Assembly (NCBI GenBank): GCA_030425285.1
Contig: JAUIAY010000006.1
Location: forward strand, 62,001-126,000
DNA: 64,000 bases
DNA from: Bacteroidia bacterium
Lineage (GTDB): Bacteria > Bacteroidota > Bacteroidia > Flavobacteriales > Flavobacteriaceae
Direction of reading: 5' to 3'
Shown piece after piece: positions 25,087 to 33,465 of the stretch. The notes beneath the pieces were generated by a model that was given only the letters and a program-made list of their open reading frames with translations, did no database searches and was not told where the DNA came from. How positions within the stretch are numbered: position 1 is the first letter of the stretch; every line of letters begins with the position of its first letter. The position numbers and the translations under genes are program-made.

Positions 25087-26853
25087 ATGACAAAAATTAC
25101 AAGACTTTTTGATTTCCCATACCATCAGTTAGAGACTTACAATCTTGATAAAGCCTTTACTACTAAATATAATGGAACTTGGAAATCTATATCTTCCAAA
25201 GAATTTATTGATCAAGCAAACGCTATTAGCCGTGGTTTACTCCGACTGGGTGTAAAGCCAAATGATAAGATTGCTGTTATATCAACCAACAATAGAACCG
25301 AATGGAATATAGTTGACACAGGCATTCTTCAAATTGGCGCTCAAAATGTGCCCATTTATCCAACAATTGCCAAAGAAGATTACGAGTATATATTAAATCA
25401 TTCGGAGTCTATTTACTGTTTTGTATCCGACGAGACTATTTTAGAGAAACTAAATGTCATAAAAGGTAACACGAAATTAAAAGCGGTTTATACGTTTAAC
25501 GATATTTCAAATGAATCCAGTTGGAAAGACGTATTGGAACTGGGGAAAGATGAATCCAATCAAGATGTTGTAGAAGACAGAAAAAACCAAGTTAAACCTG
25601 ATGATCTGGCGACATTGATATATACATCAGGAACAACAGGCACGCCTAAAGGTGTGATGCTTTCGCACAACAATATTGTTTCAAATGTACTGGATAGCGA
25701 AAAACGGGTTCCTTTTGATTATGGAAAATCTAAATCCTTAAGTTTTCTTCCCGTTTGTCATGTTTTTGAACGCATGATTTTATATCTATATCAATTCTGT
25801 GGCGTCGAAGTGTATTTCGCTGAATCCATTGAAGCCATGAGTGATAATTTAAAGGAGGTCAAACCGAATGTCATGACGGCAGTTCCGCGTTTATATGAAA
25901 AAGTCTATGATAAAATTGTTGCCAAAGGCACTGAACTGTCCGGTTTAAAAAAGACCTTATTTTTCTGGGCAATTGAACTGGGTTTAAAATATGAACCTTA
26001 TGGCGCTAATGGTTGGTGGTACGAAAAGCAGCTACAATTGGCACGGAAACTTATATTTAGTAAATGGCAGGAAGGCCTTGGCGGAAATTTGGAACTCATG
26101 GTTTCCGGTAGTGCAGCTTTACAGCCACGTCTCACAAGAATGTTTGCAGCAGCAGGAATGCCGATAATGGAAGGTTATGGCCTAACGGAAACATCGCCTG
26201 TAATATCTGTTAATGATCAAAGACATGGCGGATTTAAAATTGGAACCGTTGGCCGCATTATAGATAATGTAGAAGTTAAAATTGCTGATGATGGTGAAAT
26301 TTTGGTAAAAGGCCCAAATGTCATGCAAGGCTACTATAAAGATCCTGAAAAAACAGCTGAAGTCATGACTAATGATTATTTCCATACAGGAGATATTGGA
26401 GAGATTGATTCAGAAGGGTTTCTCAAGATAACCGACAGAAAAAAGGAAATGTTTAAGACTTCTGGAGGAAAATATGTGGCTCCAGCCATATTGGAAAACG
26501 AATTTAAGCAATCCCGTTTCATTGAACAGATAATGGTCATTGGTGAAGGTGAAAAAATGCCAGCTGCACTCATTCAAATAAATTATGAGTTTGTTCAAGA
26601 GTGGGCTAAACGTCATAAAATCAATTACTCTAAAGAAACTATTATTGACAATCAACAATTAAAAGATAGAATCCAAGAAGAAATTGATACGGCAAATCAA
26701 AAATTTGGACATTGGGAACAAATTAAAAAGTTCGAAATAACACCTAATGTGTGGTCTATTGAAGAAGGCCACCTGACTCCTACCATGAAGATGAAGCGTA
26801 AAGTAATTAAGGAAAAATACCACGACCTTATAGATAAAATATACCGCCCTTAA
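25087..26853 (+). CDS. fadD: Long-chain fatty-acid-CoA ligase
   Basis: A 588-aa AMP-forming acyl-CoA synthetase that activates long-chain fatty acids for beta-oxidation or lipid synthesis. The P-loop-like motif YTSGTTGTPKGV starts at Y179; later motifs are GYGLTETSPVIS, and YFHTGDIGEID followed by TDRKKEMFKTSGGKYVAP with the A10-type lysine region. Length and motifs fit the FadD15/long-chain group. It is immediately upstream of the MarR-fadNAE operon but has its own terminator at 26861, so it forms a separate unit. fadD is used here by role, not as a proven orthologue. Confidence 0.93.
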   Translation: MTKITRLFDFPYHQLETYNLDKAFTTKYNGTWKSISSKEFIDQANAISRGLLRLGVKPNDKIAVISTNNRTEWNIVDTGILQIGAQNVPIYPTIAKEDYEYILNHSESIYCFVSDETILEKLNVIKGNTKLKAVYTFNDISNESSWKDVLELGKDESNQDVVEDRKNQVKPDDLATLIYTSGTTGTPKGVMLSHNNIVSNVLDSEKRVPFDYGKSKSLSFLPVCHVFERMILYLYQFCGVEVYFAESIEAMSDNLKEVKPNVMTAVPRLYEKVYDKIVAKGTELSGLKKTLFFWAIELGLKYEPYGANGWWYEKQLQLARKLIFSKWQEGLGGNLELMVSGSAALQPRLTRMFAAAGMPIMEGYGLTETSPVISVNDQRHGGFKIGTVGRIIDNVEVKIADDGEILVKGPNVMQGYYKDPEKTAEVMTNDYFHTGDIGEIDSEGFLKITDRKKEMFKTSGGKYVAPAILENEFKQSRFIEQIMVIGEGEKMPAALIQINYEFVQEWAKRHKINYSKETIIDNQQLKDRIQEEIDTANQKFGHWEQIKKFEITPNVWSIEEGHLTPTMKMKRKVIKEKYHDLIDKIYRP

Positions 26854-26860
26854 AATTTAA

Positions 26861-26885
26861 GCCTGATTAACCAATCAGGCTTTTT
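26861..26885 (+). terminator. Rho-independent terminator
   Basis: An 8-bp stem GCCTGATT / AATCAGGC with AACC loop and a T run, 7 nt after the acyl-CoA synthetase gene. Confidence 0.85.
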
Positions 26886-26911
26886 AATTATTACAATGTT
26901 AAATTTCATAC

Positions 26912-26935
26912 ATTTATTATGCATGCATAATAAAT
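26912..26935. promoter_or_regulatory. Perfect 24-bp palindrome, probable MarR operator
   Basis: The core TTATTATGCATGCATAATAA is extended by two more paired bases on each side, giving a perfect 24-bp palindrome. It ends 5 nt before the -7 box and so covers the -33 region of the MarR-fadNAE promoter. Size and position fit an operator of the MarR protein encoded next. Confidence 0.7.
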
Positions 26936-26940
26936 TTTCA

Positions 26941-26948
26941 TATATTTG
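26941..26948 (+). promoter_or_regulatory. -7 box of the MarR-fadNAE operon (TATATTTG)
   Basis: TATATTTG matches TAnnTTTG exactly and lies 19 nt before the MarR ATG, directly after the 24-bp palindrome. Confidence 0.7.
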
Positions 26949-26967
26949 AAACACTAAATTTCCATCC

Positions 26968-27423
26968 ATGAAAGACAAAACCATTGATTATGTATTCAGA
27001 ACCACATGGTTAGCTATCAATAAAATGTACAACGAAGAAGCTGCGCAATTTGGAACCACTATGGCCACAGGATTTGCCTTGTTGAGTATTGACCCTGAAA
27101 ATGGGACACCTTCAACGTCTCTTGGCCCTAAAATGGGCATGGAAGCTACTAGTCTTTCAAGAACATTGAAATCTATGGAAGAAAAAGGATTGATAGAGCG
27201 CAAACCCAATCCAGAAGATGGTCGTGGTGTCATCATTCACCTAACAGAATTTGGTCGTGAGAAACGGGCTTATTCAAGAGAAAAAGTTTTGACTTTTAAT
27301 GAAACCATCAAAAAGAATCTTTCCCCAGAGAAACTCGACCATTTTTATGAAGTTGCCGAACTCATAAATAATATGATATCAAACAAAAAAATATATAACC
27401 AAAAAGAACACATACTTAAATAA
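26968..27423 (+). CDS. MarR-family transcriptional regulator
   Basis: A 151-aa winged-helix dimeric regulator. The DNA-recognition part is seen in MGMEATSLSRTLKSMEEKGLIERKPNPEDGRGVIIHLTEFG, i.e. recognition helix plus the wing with the DGR turn typical of MarR. As first gene of the beta-oxidation operon (2-nt gap to fadN) behind a perfect palindrome, it probably represses the operon and responds to acyl-CoA or fatty acid; the ligand is inference. Confidence 0.9.
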   Translation: MKDKTIDYVFRTTWLAINKMYNEEAAQFGTTMATGFALLSIDPENGTPSTSLGPKMGMEATSLSRTLKSMEEKGLIERKPNPEDGRGVIIHLTEFGREKRAYSREKVLTFNETIKKNLSPEKLDHFYEVAELINNMISNKKIYNQKEHILK

Positions 27424-27425
27424 AT

Positions 27426-29834
27426 ATGAGTAAACGTAGAATAAACAAAGTAGCTGTTATTGGTTCTGGAATAATGGGAAGCGGTATTGCATGCCATTTT
27501 GCCAATATTGGTGTAGATGTACTTCTTCTCGATATTGTCCCCAGAGAACTAAACGAAAATGAAAAAGCCAAAGGCTTGACATTAGAAAATAAAATAGTTA
27601 GAAATCGTATTGTTAATGATTCTTTACAGGGAGCATTAAAATCAAAGCCCTCTCCTATTTATCATCAAAAATTTGCCAATAGAATAACGACGGGGAATTT
27701 AGAAGATGATATTGCTAAAGTTAAAGATGTCGATTGGATTATTGAGGTTGTTGTTGAACGTTTGGATATTAAAAAACAGGTGTTCGAAAATCTTGAAAAA
27801 CACAGAACTCCAGGAACACTTATTACATCCAATACATCAGGTATTCCAATTAAATTTATGAGTGAAGGCCGTAGTGATGATTTCCAAAAACATTTCTGTG
27901 GAACACACTTTTTCAATCCAGCACGTTACTTAAAGCTTTTTGAAATTATCCCAGGTCCTAAAACAGATTCAGATGTTTTGGACTTCTTAAATAATTATGG
28001 TGAACAATTCCTTGGAAAAACATCAGTTGTTGCTAAAGATACACCAGCATTTATTGGAAACCGTATTGGGATTTTTGGGATTCAGTCCTTATTCCATCAA
28101 GTAAAAGAATTAGGGCTCACCATTGAAGAAGTTGATAAATTAACAGGTCCTGTAATCGGCCGACCAAAATCGGCAACATTTAGAACCGTTGACGTTGTTG
28201 GCTTGGACACATTGGTGCATGTTGCTAACGGTATCTATGACAATTGCCCTAACGATGAAGCGCATGAATTATTTAAGCTTCCGGACTTTATCAACACCAT
28301 GATGGAGAACAAGTGGTTAGGTAGTAAAACAGGTCAAGGTTTCTACAAAAAAGTTAAAGACGATAAAGGTCAAAGCGATATCCTATCGTTGGATTTAGAC
28401 ACATTAGAGTATCGACCTAAAAAGCGAGCACAGTTTGCAACTTTGGAATTAACCAAGACAATAGACAAAGTAATTGATCGTTTTCCTATTCTAGCTTCTG
28501 GAAAAGACAAAGCTGGTGAATTCTATCGTAAGAATTTTGCAGCCATGTTTGCTTATGTATCCAATAGAATTCCAGAAATATCTGATGATTTATACAAGAT
28601 TGACGATGCTATGAAAGCTGGCTTTGGATGGGAACATGGTCCATTCCAAATATGGGATGCTGTAGGTGTTGAAAAAGGATTGGAGCTAATAAAAGCTGAA
28701 GGTCATCAAGTAGCCGATTGGGTAAATGACATGCTAGCATCAGGTAGTAAATCATTTTATTCAGTAAAAGATGGTGCTACGTACTTCTACGATATTCCAT
28801 CTAAAACGCAAACTAAAATCCCAGGTCAAGATGCCTTTATTATATTAGACAACATTAGAAAATCGAACGAAGTGTTCAAAAATTCAGGTGTTGTTATTGA
28901 GGACTTGGGTGATGGTATTTTGAATTGTGAATTCCAATCCAAAATGAACACGATTGGTGGTGATGTATTAGCTGGATTAAATAAAGCGGTTGATCTTGCC
29001 GAAAAAGATTTTGAAGGATTAGTAATCGGAAATCAAGCCGCTAATTTCTCGGTAGGTGCCAATATAGGTATGATTTTTATGATGGCTGCCGAACAAGAAT
29101 ACGACGAACTGAACATGGCAATCAAGTATTTCCAAGATACTATGATGCGTATGCGCTACTCTTCTATTCCAACTGTAGCTGCGCCGCATGGAATGGCTCT
29201 AGGTGGTGGTTGCGAGTTATCAATGCATGCCGATAAAGTTGTTGCAGCCGCAGAGACCTACATTGGACTCGTTGAGTTTGGAGTTGGAGTAATTCCTGGT
29301 GGTGGTGGCTCTAAAGAAATGGCTTTAAGAGCATCGGATACGTTTAGAAAAGGAGATGTTGAATTAAACGTATTACAAGAATACTTCCTAACAATTGGAA
29401 TGGCTAAAGTATCCACTTCAGCTTATGAAGCTTTTGATTTAGGAATCCTACAAAAAGGAAAAGATATTATTGTTGTAAACAAAGATCGCCAAATTGCAAC
29501 TGCAAAAGCCCATGCCAAATTATTGGCTGACGCAGGATATACCAAACCTGTTAAAAGAACAGACGTTAAAGTGTTAGGTAAACAAGCTTTGGGAATGTTT
29601 TTAGTGGGAACAGATTCTATGGAAGCTTCAAATTACATTAGTGAGCATGATCATAAAATCGCCAACAAACTAGCATACGTTATGGCTGGTGGTGACTTGT
29701 CAGAACCTACAATGGTATCTGAACAATATCTTTTAGATCTCGAACGCGAAGCATTTTTATCGTTGTGTACGGAAAGAAAAACTTTAGAACGCATCCAACA
29801 CATGTTAAAAACAGGAAAACCACTACGTAATTAG
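27426..29834 (+). CDS. fadN: 3-hydroxyacyl-CoA dehydrogenase / enoyl-CoA hydratase FadN
   Basis: An 802-aa bifunctional beta-oxidation enzyme. The N-terminal NAD-binding Rossmann motif AVIGSGIMGSGIACHFA (9-25) and the two 3HCDH C-terminal domains (to about 470) come first; the enoyl-CoA hydratase/crotonase domain is C-terminal (about 480-700), with GMALGGGCELSMHAD and the oxyanion region FGVGVIPGGGGSKE. This order is that of Bacillus FadN, opposite to E. coli FadB. It would work with FadA and FadE encoded downstream. Confidence 0.93.
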   Translation: MSKRRINKVAVIGSGIMGSGIACHFANIGVDVLLLDIVPRELNENEKAKGLTLENKIVRNRIVNDSLQGALKSKPSPIYHQKFANRITTGNLEDDIAKVKDVDWIIEVVVERLDIKKQVFENLEKHRTPGTLITSNTSGIPIKFMSEGRSDDFQKHFCGTHFFNPARYLKLFEIIPGPKTDSDVLDFLNNYGEQFLGKTSVVAKDTPAFIGNRIGIFGIQSLFHQVKELGLTIEEVDKLTGPVIGRPKSATFRTVDVVGLDTLVHVANGIYDNCPNDEAHELFKLPDFINTMMENKWLGSKTGQGFYKKVKDDKGQSDILSLDLDTLEYRPKKRAQFATLELTKTIDKVIDRFPILASGKDKAGEFYRKNFAAMFAYVSNRIPEISDDLYKIDDAMKAGFGWEHGPFQIWDAVGVEKGLELIKAEGHQVADWVNDMLASGSKSFYSVKDGATYFYDIPSKTQTKIPGQDAFIILDNIRKSNEVFKNSGVVIEDLGDGILNCEFQSKMNTIGGDVLAGLNKAVDLAEKDFEGLVIGNQAANFSVGANIGMIFMMAAEQEYDELNMAIKYFQDTMMRMRYSSIPTVAAPHGMALGGGCELSMHADKVVAAAETYIGLVEFGVGVIPGGGGSKEMALRASDTFRKGDVELNVLQEYFLTIGMAKVSTSAYEAFDLGILQKGKDIIVVNKDRQIATAKAHAKLLADAGYTKPVKRTDVKVLGKQALGMFLVGTDSMEASNYISEHDHKIANKLAYVMAGGDLSEPTMVSEQYLLDLEREAFLSLCTERKTLERIQHMLKTGKPLRN

Positions 29835-29867
29835 ATTGTAGACAAGTAGAACCTAGATACTAGACTT

Positions 29868-30227
29868 ATGGCTAGACATAATTTTAAAAAATTAAAAATA
29901 TGGCAAGATGGTATTGAACTTGTTAGCGAAAATTATAAACTCACAAGAACATTTCCAGATTTAGAAAGGTTCAATTTAATAAGCCAAATGAATAGATGTG
30001 CTGTATCTATCCCTTCCAATATTTCTGAAGGATCAAGTAAAAGTACTGATAGACATTTTAAAAAGTTTTTAGAAAATAGTCTTGGTTCAGCATTTGAATG
30101 GGAAACACAATTAATAGTTTCTTTTAATGAAGGCTACTTAAGCAAGGATAAATTCGAAAAATTAGAAAATAAGATATTACAAATTCAAAAAATGTTAGGG
30201 AAGTTTATTGATAACCTTGGAGATTAG
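29868..30227 (+). CDS. Four-helix-bundle protein (S23/TIGR02436 family)
   Basis: A 119-aa helical protein of the family first known from 23S rRNA intervening sequences. The diagnostic pattern is KLKIWQDGIELV near the start, FNLISQMNRCAVSIPSNISEGSSKS in the middle and the C-terminal helix LQIQKMLGKFIDNL. It sits inside the fadN-fadA gap, where operons of this type normally have no gene, and is flanked by TAGA/TCTAG-rich spacers. No function is established for stand-alone members; it looks like an insertion. Confidence 0.88.
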   Translation: MARHNFKKLKIWQDGIELVSENYKLTRTFPDLERFNLISQMNRCAVSIPSNISEGSSKSTDRHFKKFLENSLGSAFEWETQLIVSFNEGYLSKDKFEKLENKILQIQKMLGKFIDNLGD

Positions 30228-30283
30228 TCTATTTTCTAATCGTATAAACTCTAGACTCTCAATTACAAAAAACTATTTAAATT

Positions 30284-31477
30284 ATGAACAAAACCGCATA
30301 TATAGTAAAAGCATATAGAACATCTGTTGGTAAAGCACCAAAAGGCGTGTTCCGTTTTAAAAGAACCGATGAGTTGGCTGCTGAAACCATAGCCCATATG
30401 ATGAAAGAGCTGCCCGATTTTGATAAAAAACGCATAGATGATGTGATTGTAGGTAACGCCATGCCAGAAGGTTCCCAAGGGTTAAATATGGGAAGACTTA
30501 TCTCATTAATGGGATTGGACATTGTAGATGTTCCAGGCGTGACGGTAAATAGATTTTGCTCTTCTGGAATTGAAACTATAGGAATTGCAACGGCAAAAAT
30601 TCAAGCTGGAATGGCCGACTGTATTATCGCAGGTGGTGCTGAAAGTATGAGTGCTGTTCCTATGACAGGATTCAAACCAGAATTAAATTATGATATCGTT
30701 AAAGCTGGTCATGAAGAATACTATTGGGGAATGGGTAATACCGCAGAAGCTGTAGCCAATCAGTTCAAAGTATCTCGTGAAGACCAAGATGAGTTCGCCT
30801 ATAATTCACACATGAAAGCTTTAAAAGCTCAAGCCGAGAATCGTTTTCAAGATCAAATTGTGCCTATTGAAGTAGAGCAAACTTATATTGATGAAAACGG
30901 TAAAAAAGCAACAAAAAATTATACCGTAACCAAAGATGAAGGCCCTCGTAAAGGAACAAATTTAGAAGCTCTAGCAAAACTTCGACCTGTTTTTGCTCAA
31001 GGTGGTAGTGTTACTGCTGGAAATTCTTCTCAAATGAGTGATGGTGCTGCATTCGTAATGGTTATGAGTGAAGATTTAGTAAAAGAATTGAATTTAGAAC
31101 CTATTGCCAGATTAGTAAACTATGCTGCTGCTGGTGTTGAACCACGAATTATGGGAATTGGACCTGTGAAAGCCATTCCAAAAGCCTTAAAACAAGCAGG
31201 CCTAAAACAATCTGATTTGGAACTAATAGAACTTAATGAAGCCTTTGCTTCACAATCATTAGCAGTTATCAGAGAATTGGACCTAAACAACGATATTGTT
31301 AATGTTAATGGTGGCGCCATTGCATTGGGACACCCACTAGGCTGTACAGGCGCTAAACTTTCAGTGCAACTGTTTGATGAAATGCGTAAGCGTAACATGA
31401 AAGGAAAATATGGTGCCGTTACCATGTGCGTAGGAACTGGTCAAGGTGCTTGTGGAATTTTCGAATTTCTTAATTAA
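30284..31477 (+). CDS. fadA: Acetyl-CoA acyltransferase (3-ketoacyl-CoA thiolase) FadA
   Basis: A 397-aa thiolase that cleaves 3-ketoacyl-CoA to acetyl-CoA. The nucleophile is C92 in NRFCSSG; H350 is in GGAIALGHPLGCTGA and the second cysteine C382 in TMCVGTGQG. Full length. It follows fadN (with the four-helix-bundle gene between) and precedes fadE, the fadNAE order. Confidence 0.95.
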   Translation: MNKTAYIVKAYRTSVGKAPKGVFRFKRTDELAAETIAHMMKELPDFDKKRIDDVIVGNAMPEGSQGLNMGRLISLMGLDIVDVPGVTVNRFCSSGIETIGIATAKIQAGMADCIIAGGAESMSAVPMTGFKPELNYDIVKAGHEEYYWGMGNTAEAVANQFKVSREDQDEFAYNSHMKALKAQAENRFQDQIVPIEVEQTYIDENGKKATKNYTVTKDEGPRKGTNLEALAKLRPVFAQGGSVTAGNSSQMSDGAAFVMVMSEDLVKELNLEPIARLVNYAAAGVEPRIMGIGPVKAIPKALKQAGLKQSDLELIELNEAFASQSLAVIRELDLNNDIVNVNGGAIALGHPLGCTGAKLSVQLFDEMRKRNMKGKYGAVTMCVGTGQGACGIFEFLN

Positions 31478-31493
31478 GAATATAGATAAATAG

Positions 31494-31572
31494 AGTCTAG
31501 AAAATAGACTTAAATAAATATCAATCCAATAAAACACAGTCTAGAATCTAGTATCTAGCTGTCTAGAATCTA
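31494..31572. repeat. TCTAGA-rich spacer repeats
   Basis: The fadA-fadE gap holds several copies of TCTAGA and the inverted block CTAGAATCTAGTATCTAG. Related words (CTAGATACTAGAC, CTCTAGACTC) stand before and after the four-helix-bundle gene at 29853-29865 and 30250-30260. Confidence 0.55.
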
Positions 31573-31580
31573 AATAAACA

Positions 31581-33389
31581 ATGGAAACAAAAGAAAAAGA
31601 ATTATTAAGAGGCGGTCAGTTTTTGGTAAAAGAAACTAACTGCGAGGATGTGTTTACACCTGAAGATTTTTCAGAAGAACAAAACATGATGAAAGAAGCG
31701 GTTATGGAATTCAATGACCGTGAAATCATTCCACACAAGAATAGATTTGAAGCAAAAGATTATGCGTTAACTGAAGAGTGCATGCGTAAAGCTGGTGAAC
31801 TCGGATTCTTGGGGGTAGCCGTTCCTGAAGCCTATGGTGGATTAGGAATGGGATTTGTATCAACTGTATTAACCTGTGATTACATTTCCAGTGGTACAGG
31901 TTCATTCAGTACAGCTTTTGGAGCGCATACAGGTATTGGAACGATGCCAATAACCTTATACGGTACCGAAGAACAAAAACAAAAATATGTACCGAAGTTA
32001 GCTTCAGGTGAATGGTTTGGTTCTTATTGCTTAACAGAGCCAGGAGCTGGTAGTGATGCCAATTCAGGTAAAACAACTGCCGAGCTTTCTGCTGACGGTA
32101 AAACATACAAAATTAACGGTCAAAAAATGTGGATTTCCAATGCTGGATTTTGCCGCTTAATGATTGTTTTCGCGCGTATTGAAGATGATAAAAATATTAC
32201 TGGCTTTATCGTGGAATATGATCCTGAAAATCCAAATGGTATTACTTTAGGTGAAGAAGAACATAAGCTTGGTATCCATGCCTCTTCAACAAGACAAGTA
32301 TTCTTCAATGACACAGTTGTGCCTGTTGAGAATATGTTGGCTGGTCGTGGCGAAGGTTTTAAAATTGCTATGAATGCGCTTAATGTTGGGCGTATCAAAT
32401 TAGCAGCTGCTTGTTTGGATTCACAAAGACGTATTACAACTACAGCGGTTGAATATGCCAATGAGCGTAAACAATTCAAAACTAGAATATCTGATTTTGG
32501 TGCTATCAAGAAGAAGTTGGCTGAAATGGCTGCAAGTGCCTATGCTGGTGAATCTGCAACTTATCGTGCATCAAAAAATATTGAAGACCGTATAGCCTTA
32601 AGAGAAGCCGCTGGAAATTCACATCAAGAAGCTGAATTAAAAGGTGTTGAAGAATACGCCATTGAATGTTCTATACTAAAAGTGGCCGTTTCTGAAGATG
32701 TTCAAAACTGTGCTGATGAAGGCATTCAAATATTTGGTGGAATGGGATTCTCTAAAGAAACTCCTATGGAAGCTGCCTGGAGAGATGCCAGAATTGCTAG
32801 AATTTATGAAGGAACCAATGAAATAAACCGTATGCTATCTGTAGGTATGCTTGTCAAAAAAGCCATGAAAGGTCATGTGGATTTATTAGGTCCTGCCCAA
32901 GCAGTCCAAGAGGAGTTAATGGGTATTCCATCGTTTGAAACACCTGATTATTCTGAATTGTTTTCAGAAGAGAAAGAAATGATTAAAAAGTTAAAGAAAA
33001 CCTTTTTAATGGTTGCTGGTGGTGCTGTTCAAAAATTTGGTCCGGATTTAGAAGGCCATCAACAATTATTGGTAGCTGCTGCAGATATTCTTATTGAAAT
33101 CTATATGGCTGAATCTGCTATTTTAAGAACAGAAAAGAATGCGAAACGATTTGGAGAGAAGGAACAATCCGTTCAAATTGCTATGGCAAAATTATACTTG
33201 TACAATGCTGTAAATATTGTAGAAGACAAAGGAAAAGAAAGTATCATTTCATTTGCCGAAGGCGATGAACAGCGCATGATGCTTATGGGTCTTAAGCGAT
33301 TTACAAAATATCAGAATTATCCGGATATCGTAGACTTAAGAAACGAAATAGCTGAAAAAGTAAAAGCTGAAAATAAGTACTGCTTTTAA
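31581..33389 (+). CDS. fadE: Acyl-CoA dehydrogenase FadE
   Basis: A 602-aa FAD-dependent acyl-CoA dehydrogenase for the first step of beta-oxidation. The signatures are CLTEPGAGSDAN and, later, QIFGGMGFSKETPMEAAWRDARIARIYEGTNEINR; the extra C-terminal domain (about 440-602) is typical of the long (600-aa) FadE class as in Bacillus. It closes the operon, with a terminator 25 nt downstream. Confidence 0.95.
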   Translation: METKEKELLRGGQFLVKETNCEDVFTPEDFSEEQNMMKEAVMEFNDREIIPHKNRFEAKDYALTEECMRKAGELGFLGVAVPEAYGGLGMGFVSTVLTCDYISSGTGSFSTAFGAHTGIGTMPITLYGTEEQKQKYVPKLASGEWFGSYCLTEPGAGSDANSGKTTAELSADGKTYKINGQKMWISNAGFCRLMIVFARIEDDKNITGFIVEYDPENPNGITLGEEEHKLGIHASSTRQVFFNDTVVPVENMLAGRGEGFKIAMNALNVGRIKLAAACLDSQRRITTTAVEYANERKQFKTRISDFGAIKKKLAEMAASAYAGESATYRASKNIEDRIALREAAGNSHQEAELKGVEEYAIECSILKVAVSEDVQNCADEGIQIFGGMGFSKETPMEAAWRDARIARIYEGTNEINRMLSVGMLVKKAMKGHVDLLGPAQAVQEELMGIPSFETPDYSELFSEEKEMIKKLKKTFLMVAGGAVQKFGPDLEGHQQLLVAAADILIEIYMAESAILRTEKNAKRFGEKEQSVQIAMAKLYLYNAVNIVEDKGKESIISFAEGDEQRMMLMGLKRFTKYQNYPDIVDLRNEIAEKVKAENKYCF

Positions 33390-33413
33390 TTGTAGTTAAG
33401 TTTAGTTAGAAGT

Positions 33414-33445
33414 AAAAAGCCGTTTCTGTATGAAACGGCTTTTTA
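33414..33445 (+). terminator. Rho-independent terminator
   Basis: A perfect 14-bp stem AAAAAGCCGTTTCT-type (33414-33427 region paired with GAAACGGCTTTTT) followed by T. It ends the fad operon and, on the other strand, lies after the GH15 gene. Confidence 0.88.
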
Positions 33446-33465
33446 TATTTAAATCAAAAAACTTA

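Noticed and set aside
29868-30227. A ribosomal protein (old S23 label)
   Set aside because: The label comes from genes inside 23S rRNA intervening sequences. This family is not a ribosome component and no rRNA is nearby.
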